Part shown: positions 44,375-50,166 of the stretch, in pieces | Position numbering within the stretch: position 1 is the stretch's first letter | Layout: each line of letters opens with the position of its first letter | Position numbers and translations under genes: made by a program | Notes under the pieces: generated by a model | What the model was told of the DNA's origin: nothing | The model's input: only the letters and a program-made list of their open reading frames with translations | The model's database searches: none | Assembly: GCA_016283745.1 (NCBI GenBank) | Contig: JAEENM010000126.1 | Coordinates: 1 to 50,166, forward strand | Source of the DNA: Bacteroidales bacterium | Lineage (GTDB): Bacteria > Bacteroidota > Bacteroidia > Bacteroidales > P3 | DNA: 50,166 bases | Direction of reading: 5' to 3'

Positions 44375-46237
44375 ATGAACAAAAAACTAATACGTATCAT
44401 CGTCACGGCGCTGCTTCTTGTTGGTGCCATTGTTGTGGAAAAGACCACCAACCTGCCCGTGTGGCAACTCCTTTTAGTTTATCTTGTGCCGTATCTGCTT
44501 ATAAGCTACGACATTATCGCCGAATCGGCGGAGGGCATTGTCGAAGGCGAGCCGTTCAACGAAGACCTGCTTATGACCATAGCCACTTTCGGAGCGTTGC
44601 TCATTGGGTTCCTGCCAGGAGCCGAGACGCAGTTCCCCGAGGCGGTGTTTATCATGCTTTTCTTCCAGATTGGCGAGATGTTCGAAGATTACGCCGAGGA
44701 CAAAAACCGCGATTCGATAGCCCATCTGATGGACATCCGTCCCGAAAGCGCCACCGTGGTCCGCAACGGAGCGGAGACCGAAGTGACTCCCGACGAGGTG
44801 GCCGTGGGCGAGATTATCGTCATCAAAGCTGGCGACAAGGTGCCTTTGGACGGCGTTGTGGAAGAAGGCACTTCGTCGCTCAACACTGTCGCCCTGACGG
44901 GTGAAAGCATGCCACGCAGCGTGTACGAAGGCGACACGGTGCTCTCAGGCACCATCAACATATCGGGCACGCTTAAAGTTCGTGTTACAAAGGCTTACGC
45001 CGAATCCACAGTAACAAAAATTCTCGACCTTGTGGAAAACGCCCAACAGAACAAGTCGAAAAGCGAGACCTTCATCACCCGTTTTGCAAGAATATACACT
45101 CCTGTGGTGGTGTGCGCAGCCGTGCTGCTGGCGGTTGTTCCGCCTTTGGCGAGCGGTGCTTTCGCCCAGAATTTTGCCACATGGCTCTATCGCGCCCTGA
45201 TGTTTCTCGTGGTGTCGTGTCCCTGCGCACTGGTGGTGTCGGTGCCGTTGGCATTCTTCGGCGGCATTGGCAAGGCATCGCGCAACGGCGTGCTGGTGAA
45301 AGGCTCCAATTATATGGACGCCCTTGCCAAACTGGGCACCGTGGTGTTCGACAAAACGGGAACCCTAACCCGTGGCGAGTTCGAGGTGGTTTCGGTGCAT
45401 CCCAACGAGATGGACGCCACGGAGCTGCTGCATCTTGCCTCGCATGTGGAGCATTACAGCAAACACCCCATAGCCGTGTCGCTGAAAAACGCCTACAAGT
45501 CCGAGTGCAACGACTGTTCGGTGCAGGACATCGAAGAGGTGGCGGGACAGGGCATGCGCGCCACTGTGAACGGTGCCACCGTTTGTGTGGGCAACGCACG
45601 TATGATGGAAACCCTCGGGGTGGAATATGACCATGTCGGCGGAACGGTGGTGCACGTGAGTGTGAACAACCGCTATGCCGGACATATAGTGGTTTCGGAC
45701 CAAGTGAAAGAGGATGCCGCACAGAGTCTCGGCGAATTACGGCAAACTGGTGTGGAAAAAATTGTGATGCTCACCGGCGACCACGAGAAAGAGGGTGGGG
45801 CAGTGGCCAAGCAACTCGCTGTGGACGAATACCATGCCGAACTGCTGCCCGCCGACAAGGTGGAGCATCTGCGTCAGCTTATCGCCACTCCCCACAAAGG
45901 CACAGTGGCTTTTGTCGGCGACGGCATCAACGACGCTCCCGTGCTGGCTCTTGCCGACGTGGGCATTGCCATGGGCGCCCTCGGTTCCGACGCGGCTATC
46001 GAAGCCGCCGACGTGGTGGTGATGGACGACAACCTTGCCAAAATACCTTTGGCTATACGTATAGCGCGTAAGACGGTGAGGATAGCCACCGAGAACGTCT
46101 GGTTCGCCATTTCGGTGAAACTGCTGGTGCTGCTGCTTGCCGTACTTGGCGTGGCACTGCTGTGGATGGCGGTGGTGGCCGACGTGGGAGTTACCGTGCT
46201 GGCGGTGCTCAACGCGATGCGACTGCTGAAAAAATAA
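44375..46237 (+). CDS. zntA: P1B-type heavy-metal-exporting ATPase (Zn/Cd/Pb class)
   Basis: The 620-residue ATPase starts directly at a membrane helix and has no N-terminal metal-binding (HMA) domain. It shows the actuator motif TGES, the transport-site motif SCPCALV, the phosphorylation motif DKTGTLT, the nucleotide-binding HP dipeptide in SKHPIAVS, and GDGINDAPVLALADVGIAMG. The last membrane helices carry KLLVLL...MAVVADVGVTVLAVLNAMRLL, with the Lys and Asp pattern typical of the P1B-2 (Zn2+, Cd2+, Pb2+) group. It would export metal from the cytosol to the periplasm. The start at 44375 is chosen because the -7 box lies in the upstream frame. A Fur-family gene follows 63 bp downstream. Substrate class is inferred from motifs. 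Confidence 0.9.
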   Translation: MNKKLIRIIVTALLLVGAIVVEKTTNLPVWQLLLVYLVPYLLISYDIIAESAEGIVEGEPFNEDLLMTIATFGALLIGFLPGAETQFPEAVFIMLFFQIGEMFEDYAEDKNRDSIAHLMDIRPESATVVRNGAETEVTPDEVAVGEIIVIKAGDKVPLDGVVEEGTSSLNTVALTGESMPRSVYEGDTVLSGTINISGTLKVRVTKAYAESTVTKILDLVENAQQNKSKSETFITRFARIYTPVVVCAAVLLAVVPPLASGAFAQNFATWLYRALMFLVVSCPCALVVSVPLAFFGGIGKASRNGVLVKGSNYMDALAKLGTVVFDKTGTLTRGEFEVVSVHPNEMDATELLHLASHVEHYSKHPIAVSLKNAYKSECNDCSVQDIEEVAGQGMRATVNGATVCVGNARMMETLGVEYDHVGGTVVHVSVNNRYAGHIVVSDQVKEDAAQSLGELRQTGVEKIVMLTGDHEKEGGAVAKQLAVDEYHAELLPADKVEHLRQLIATPHKGTVAFVGDGINDAPVLALADVGIAMGALGSDAAIEAADVVVMDDNLAKIPLAIRIARKTVRIATENVWFAISVKLLVLLLAVLGVALLWMAVVADVGVTVLAVLNAMRLLKK

Positions 46238-46273
46238 CCATAAATGATGAGTGCTTTTTCGGTTTTTATTTCG

Positions 46274-46281
46274 TAACTTTG
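46274..46281 (+). promoter_or_regulatory. -7 box of the Fur-family gene
   Basis: TAACTTTG lies 19 bp upstream of the ATG at 46301. It suggests the regulator can be transcribed separately from the ATPase gene. Confidence 0.55.
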
Positions 46282-46300
46282 CACATCATTAGCAAAGGAT

Positions 46301-46720
46301 ATGGAACAGCAGAAATACGTGGAAATACTTGAGCAACACGACGTTAAGCCCACAGCCAACCGGTTGTTGGTGCTTGGCTTTTTGTGCGGTGCCGACAATC
46401 CTCTGTCGCTGAAAGAGATAGAGGACAGGGTGGAATCCATCGACAAGTCGGGGGTGTTCCGCACCCTGACGCTGTTCCGCGAACATCATCTTATACATGT
46501 GATAGAGGGCGCTGAAAACGGCGTGCGCTACGAGCTTTGCCACGACCATAGCGATGAGTCGGACAACGACCAACACCTGCATTTCTACTGCGAGAACTGC
46601 AAAAAGACCTTCTGTCTGGAAACTCCTATCCCCGATGTGCCTCTGCCCGAAGGCTTCGACGCCCACTGCGGCAACTATATGATAAAAGGCATCTGCCCCA
46701 AGTGCGGGAAAAGGAATTGA
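46301..46720 (+). CDS. Fur-family metal-responsive transcriptional regulator
   Basis: The 139-residue protein has a winged-helix DNA-binding domain (about 1-80; VKPTANRLLVLGFL, PLSLKEIEDRVESIDKSGVFRTLTLFREHHLIHVI) and a C-terminal dimerisation domain with metal-site His/Cys clusters (HDHSDESDNDQHLHFYCENCKKTFCLE and CPKCGKRN). The two CxxC pairs are the structural zinc site. Members include Fur, Zur, PerR and Nur; sequence alone does not fix the metal. Its position next to a Zn/Cd-type exporter suggests zinc, though Zur normally represses importers. Its TGA stop lies in the first unit of a heptamer array. Confidence 0.92.
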   Translation: MEQQKYVEILEQHDVKPTANRLLVLGFLCGADNPLSLKEIEDRVESIDKSGVFRTLTLFREHHLIHVIEGAENGVRYELCHDHSDESDNDQHLHFYCENCKKTFCLETPIPDVPLPEGFDAHCGNYMIKGICPKCGKRN

Positions 46721-46866
46721 TAATTAGTAATTAGCAGTTAGTAATTAGTAATTGTTTTCGGATGTTAGGACAATCGGATAATCTGTCAATCTGAAAGTCT
46801 ATACAGTTGAACAACTAAACAATTCAACGATTAAACAACTTAACTCCTTCACAACTTAACAACTTC
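46717..46866. repeat. Degenerate heptamer and octamer arrays after the Fur-family gene
   Basis: Five heptamers run from 46717 to 46751 (TTGATAA, TTAGTAA, TTAGCAG, TTAGTAA, TTAGTAA); the first contains the TGA stop of the Fur-family gene. After a 19-nt gap, twelve octamers in exact phase run from 46771 to 46866, for example CAATCTGA, ACAGTTGA, ACAATTCA, ACAACTTA and ACAACTTC. The rest of the gap up to the next gene is not structured. Confidence 0.8.
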
Positions 46867-46902
46867 ACTATTCTCTGCCGTGGCTCACGCTGTGGAAGAA
46901 AC

Positions 46903-48801
46903 TTATTTTGCAAGTCCCTCCATATAGTCCATCAAGGCTTTGACGGGTGGCAACAGATCAGGATTCAGAGTGCGCAAATGGTGGAAGTTGCCGTTGATGC
47001 TATATTCGAGATAAGTGTTTTTCGGACAGGTTGTCCTCAAAACACACGCCTCTTCATTGTTATAATGTTGGGCTTCAACATTTTCTACCAAATGGGAAAG
47101 AGTGTTTAGTTCTTCCTCTTTAAGGGCACGCGAAATATGTTTGCCTCGTTTGCCTTCGTAATATATTTTTCCTTCGTCCACTCGGATGAAATAAAGCAGA
47201 CCTAAATCATAGCGAGAGAAACGTATTGCAAGCTGTTGTCTCTTGGGCACTGCGAGGCTTGGCTCTCCCTCTTTTCCCAAACTGTTGCAAAGAAATTTTG
47301 AAGTCTGGGCAATTTCCATTACAGGTGTGAGAACGTCAACATGGTAACCATAGTGATAATATGGTTTGTTCCACTTCGGCAAAGGAACATACGTCTTTGT
47401 TGTACGACGAGGACGACGACTCAAAGATGTGTCAAAGCCGTAATGATAGTTTTCCAGTTGACACAACGGATAGTAAAGAAAGGCATATTCCTCTGGGTTG
47501 CGGTGGTAGCAGCTGTCGAGGTAGATAAAAGCACTGTCGCCGGCATGTTTGAACGTCTGCCATGTGGGCATCCAATGCAAATTGAAATCGTAGTAGAACA
47601 AACTCCCCAACGCAAGCAGGCTGTCATCGTTGGAAAGGGATTTGTGCAACTGTGCCACACGAGCTATAAGCAGGCTGTCCTTTTGCGCCACGCTGGCAAA
47701 CGGCACTCGGCTGAAATCCATGTGAAGCGGCACTATGGTGTCGGACTCAAGGGTGGCACCAAAGTACATGATTGGCGAGTGATACCATCCGCCACCATAT
47801 TCGTTTGAGTAAACGATATAACACGCGGTGCCACCTGGAATGTTGTCGAAATAAAAAACTTCTTTATTATAGGAAGATGCTTCTTTGTCGATTCGTCCTT
47901 TGATGGCAGTGTCAACACCGTTTACATACAAATAATAGCCTTCAGACTTATAAAAAATAGAGCTTATCCAATTTCCGTCGTCGGGTCTGGCGGTAACTTT
48001 CAGTGGCAAACGGCGGTGGCGCAGATGTATAGTGTCTAGCACGGTGTCGGCGGTTATGTGCAGAGGGATGGTTTCGGACTGGTAACCCGCTATGGTTATG
48101 TGCAGTGTATAGTCGCCTTTTGGTGCGACGAACTTGTTTTCCCGATGGTTAGGATGGGGAAAACATGTTTTTTCTTCAAGCCAATTTTCTTTTTGCAGGG
48201 TGGCGGTGCCATCTCCTTGAATTGTTCCTTCAGGCAGACTGTCGCGCACTGTAAACTCTATGGTATGGACATTTCGTTTGTAAATGTTGGAAACAAAATT
48301 ATATAACGGCGCTGTTCGCGACAATGATCCTGGACGGAAACACGACACACTTCGATAGCCCTTTTTGTCGGCCACTTCGAATTTATAACCACTTGCATCA
48401 ATAGCAGGACCGCCACCGATAAGTTCATGCTCTTTTTTAGCGTCAAGTGTTTTGAGACATTGGCGCAGGGTGTCCAATTCCTTACGGTTGAGGCGGATGC
48501 TAAAGTATCTCTTGAATATCTTTATATATCTGGTGTCGTCGTAAAATGTCACATACATACTGTCGCCCTCTATTCGGAAAGCGCTGTATTTACCCCACCC
48601 GCCTATAATGCTCATACGCACCACCTGTCTGTTGGGCAGCGGTGAAGCAAGATCCCTTTCGCCCATCCTCAACAAATCTGGGTCGTAGCCGGGGGAGTTG
48701 GTGTCGAATTTGCTGAAATCCAACTCACCTTCCACCTGCGCCACTGCTGTTGTACTTAAGGCAAATACAAGTGCCGCAATATATAAAAGCCTCTTTTTCA
48801 T
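46903..48801 (-). CDS. Secreted protein of unknown function with a PEGA-like segment
   Basis: The ATG at 48801 is chosen because it gives a clean signal peptide (KKRLLYIAALVFALSTTAVAQ); 13 upstream codons are probably not translated and run back through the -7 box. The product has 632 residues. A segment at about residues 225-260 (FVAPKGDYTLHITIAGYQSETIPLHI) looks like a PEGA-type beta-sandwich, found in surface proteins. Two regions (about 90-150 and 560-620) resemble each other: both pair a LxxCLxxLDAKxxH-like or LxHLVENVEAQHYN helix with a following acidic loop. I recognise no catalytic motif or T9SS tail. It is probably envelope-located. Confidence 0.75.
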   Translation of the reverse strand: MKKRLLYIAALVFALSTTAVAQVEGELDFSKFDTNSPGYDPDLLRMGERDLASPLPNRQVVRMSIIGGWGKYSAFRIEGDSMYVTFYDDTRYIKIFKRYFSIRLNRKELDTLRQCLKTLDAKKEHELIGGGPAIDASGYKFEVADKKGYRSVSCFRPGSLSRTAPLYNFVSNIYKRNVHTIEFTVRDSLPEGTIQGDGTATLQKENWLEEKTCFPHPNHRENKFVAPKGDYTLHITIAGYQSETIPLHITADTVLDTIHLRHRRLPLKVTARPDDGNWISSIFYKSEGYYLYVNGVDTAIKGRIDKEASSYNKEVFYFDNIPGGTACYIVYSNEYGGGWYHSPIMYFGATLESDTIVPLHMDFSRVPFASVAQKDSLLIARVAQLHKSLSNDDSLLALGSLFYYDFNLHWMPTWQTFKHAGDSAFIYLDSCYHRNPEEYAFLYYPLCQLENYHYGFDTSLSRRPRRTTKTYVPLPKWNKPYYHYGYHVDVLTPVMEIAQTSKFLCNSLGKEGEPSLAVPKRQQLAIRFSRYDLGLLYFIRVDEGKIYYEGKRGKHISRALKEEELNTLSHLVENVEAQHYNNEEACVLRTTCPKNTYLEYSINGNFHHLRTLNPDLLPPVKALMDYMEGLAK

Positions 48802-48818
48802 GATTGTATATTTCGGTG

Positions 48819-48826
48819 CAAAAATA
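48819..48826 (-). promoter_or_regulatory. -7 box for the unknown secreted protein gene
   Basis: The complement reads TATTTTTG, 17 bp upstream of the ATG at 48801. Confidence 0.5.
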
Positions 48827-48843
48827 TAGTTTTTTTTCAAATT

Positions 48844-48896
48844 ATCGGCTCATTGTGAGCTAAAAAATGCATAAATCGAACAAAATTTGAGCCGAT
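48844..48896. repeat. Overlapping inverted repeats upstream of the unknown secreted protein gene
   Basis: ATCGGCTCA (48844-48852) pairs with TGAGCCGAT (48888-48896) over a 35-nt loop. The alternative hairpin GCTCA-TTG-TGAGC (48848-48860) shares part of the left arm, so only one of the two can form at a time. It lies upstream of the -7 box on the minus strand, outside the coding regions. Confidence 0.55.
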
Positions 48897-48939
48897 TCTT
48901 AAAAACCATTTCATATAACACATTGATTGCCGGAGGATA

Positions 48940-48991
48940 ACAGTTAAACAACAAAACAATTCAACTTTCAACTCTCAACTTTCAACTTTCA
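48940..48991. repeat. Octamer-to-heptamer array at the end of the C_GCAxxG_C_C gene
   Basis: Three octamers (ACAGTTAA, ACAACAAA, ACAATTCA) are followed without a gap by four heptamers (ACTTTCA, ACTCTCA, ACTTTCA, ACTTTCA). The last heptamer contains the stop codon of the gene on the minus strand (complement of 48989-48991). Confidence 0.75.
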
Positions 48992-49375
48992 ATTCCCCAC
49001 CGTTTCTCCGAAGGCAAGCACGGCGTTTCGAACACACTCGTCGCAGGAGCATAGCGGACGGCCGTTTTCAACTCCTTTGATAGTCTTGCAGACGGTGGCG
49101 CCGCACTTTTGTGCGAAACTTTCGGAGATCTGTCGCGCCAAGCGCATACTGCCGTTGCCTTTGCTTACGGCACCCGCCATCAGCACTGCGCCCACAAGAG
49201 CCCCGCAGTTGCCTTCCATATTGCCCATACCGGCACCAAATCCGGCCGAAATTTCGGTGAGCCGTTCGCGGTCGAGGTCGGTGAGTTCGGCCAGAGCCGC
49301 CGTAACAGCCTGACAGCAGTTGTAACCTTTGTGCTTGTATTCAAGAGCCTTGTTTGCAAGAATTTCTATGTCCAT
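48989..49375 (-). CDS. C_GCAxxG_C_C family protein
   Basis: The start is the ATG at 49375, because an earlier in-frame ATG at 49399 falls within the -7 box. The product has 128 residues. It carries the signature of the redox-type C_GCAxxG_C_C family: C in KGYNCCQAV, then AGFGAGMGNMEGNCGALVGAVLMAG, and the C-terminal pair in LCSCDECVRNA. Many such proteins occur in anaerobes next to redox or split-Soret cytochrome genes; the molecular role is unknown, though bound metal or thiol chemistry is likely. It has a full promoter upstream and a repeat array over its stop. Confidence 0.85.
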   Translation of the reverse strand: MDIEILANKALEYKHKGYNCCQAVTAALAELTDLDRERLTEISAGFGAGMGNMEGNCGALVGAVLMAGAVSKGNGSMRLARQISESFAQKCGATVCKTIKGVENGRPLCSCDECVRNAVLAFGETVGN

Positions 49376-49396
49376 ATTTTGATTATTTTGGTTTTG

Positions 49397-49428
49397 CAAA
49401 ACTACGTTTTTTTTCTGATAATGGCAAA
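49397..49428 (-). promoter_or_regulatory. Promoter of the C_GCAxxG_C_C gene
   Basis: On the minus strand, TTTG (complement of 49425-49428), a 20-bp spacer and TAGTTTTG (complement of 49397-49404), 21 bp before the chosen ATG. Confidence 0.7.
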
Positions 49429-49550
49429 CTCAAAAATATGAAATGTTAAAAATAATATCAAAAAAACAGCGCTTTGTGTTGTAATTTGTTGATAATCACC
49501 CTGCGAGAATATGTTATGCTCAGGGAGGCCAAGAATTGTGAAAAAGTTTT

Positions 49551-49581
49551 TTTGAAATGTCAAAAAAAAAATGTACATTTG
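49551..49581 (+). promoter_or_regulatory. Promoter of the last, truncated gene
   Basis: TTTG (49551-49554), a 19-bp spacer and TACATTTG (49574-49581). The leader is about 43 nt. Confidence 0.75.
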
Positions 49582-49631
49582 CAGTTGCGTATGTAAGCAG
49601 TTAATAGTTAATCATTGCAAAAGTTAAACAA

Positions 49632-50166
49632 ATGCGAAAACTTATACTGTTGATGATGTTATTTGTTGCGACCTATGCTATGGGAGCGCAATATAAAACG
49701 CTGAATTTCAGTACTGCAGGATGCGAGGCTGGTGACTCGCCTCTGTGTTTTCAATCATTACTTTTATCTGGACAAAATACTATCGACGACACTATTTACC
49801 GTACTATTTGTGCCGGCGGTCGGTTCGACACCAACAACTCCACCTATCGTTTGCCTGGAATATACTCACAGACTTGGTATGATACCGGAAATCAGGAGCA
49901 TACGCTATATATCGACCTTGCGGTGAACGACACCTTGCGCGACACCATACGTCGTACCATCTGCGCCGGCGGCCGTTTCGACACCAACGGCGTAACATAC
50001 CGTCTGCCGGGCACCTACACCCAGCGTATGCGCGAAGCTGACAGCTGCTACCACAATCTTGTGATTTTTATCACTATTAATCACAATCCCCCTGTAGTAG
50101 CTCATTTTTCTGGCGACACGGCTATCTGTTTTGGACAAACAGCAAATATAAATGTCTTTGGCGGCG
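49632..50166 (+). CDS. Secreted repeat protein, 5' part only
   Basis: An open frame from the ATG at 49632 runs to the window edge (178 codons visible). It begins with a signal peptide (MRKLILLMMLFVATYAMGAQ). Two copies of a repeat follow, with the shared core RTICAGGRFDTN then TYRLPGxY (about residues 58-80 and 108-130), each led by a short D-T-I stretch. The last part visible (NPPVVAHFSGDTAICFGQTANINVFGG) looks like the start of an Ig/PKD-type domain. The style, short Cys-containing repeats with Thr/Asp-rich linkers, resembles the GCDS repeats of the M6 protease in this window. A T9SS tail further on is likely but not visible. Confidence 0.85.
   Translation, partial: MRKLILLMMLFVATYAMGAQYKTLNFSTAGCEAGDSPLCFQSLLLSGQNTIDDTIYRTICAGGRFDTNNSTYRLPGIYSQTWYDTGNQEHTLYIDLAVNDTLRDTIRRTICAGGRFDTNGVTYRLPGTYTQRMREADSCYHNLVIFITINHNPPVVAHFSGDTAICFGQTANINVFGG

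Overview
The window reads as a chromosomal segment of a Bacteroidales-type member of the Bacteroidota. The evidence is: two very large secreted proteins ending in type IX secretion (T9SS) C-terminal sorting domains; many TAnnTTTG -7 boxes, several with a TTTG -33 element 19-20 bp upstream, which is the promoter form used by the Bacteroidota housekeeping sigma factor; lipoprotein-type signal peptides; and family-typical genes (DUF4139/MuiA-like protein, TonB, YARHG lipoprotein, SPOR protein next to rel). I see no rRNA, tRNA, CRISPR array, phage or transposase gene.

Layout. 1-5.8 kb (minus strand): DUF4139 protein, M23 envelope peptidase, dxr and the first codons of a probable rseP, preceded by a zinc-ribbon/coiled-coil/tail-anchor protein built of seven repeats. 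6.2-12.2 kb (plus): an orphan metal/cobalamin-type binding protein, a YARHG lipoprotein, a transglutaminase-like lipoprotein and a CobW-type GTPase with a His/Asp-rich loop. 12.3-17.7 kb (minus): aroQ, a DUF1963 membrane protein, the bifunctional (p)ppGpp enzyme, a SPOR protein and a tandem universal stress protein. 17.8-28.1 kb (plus): a 1324-residue M6 metalloprotease with a T9SS tail, an ABC exporter, pyrH, ptb, a small secreted protein, a PAS protein, ribD and a YigZ/IMPACT protein. 28.1-32.5 kb (minus): ABC-F ATPase, tonB and tilS. 32.6-44.0 kb (minus): one 3828-residue T9SS surface protein. 44.4-46.7 kb (plus): a P1B-type metal-exporting ATPase and a Fur-family regulator, with a 15-bp palindrome overlapping the ATPase promoter region. 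46.9-49.4 kb (minus): an unrecognised secreted protein and a C_GCAxxG_C_C family protein. 49.6 kb to the end: the start of another secreted repeat protein that runs off the window.

Most genes are core metabolism and envelope functions. The least explained material is between genes. (i) Degenerate tandem arrays with a strict 7- or 8-nt period sit at gene 3' ends, and three of them include the stop codon of the neighbouring gene. (ii) A modular three-hairpin element occurs twice, each time just after a stop codon and in the same orientation as the gene that ends there, sharing two 15-nt identical blocks and GGA hairpin loops. (iii) A 12-bp-arm palindrome is inserted in frame inside the transglutaminase gene, next to a stretch of different base composition. 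I found no convincing defence system or mobile island.
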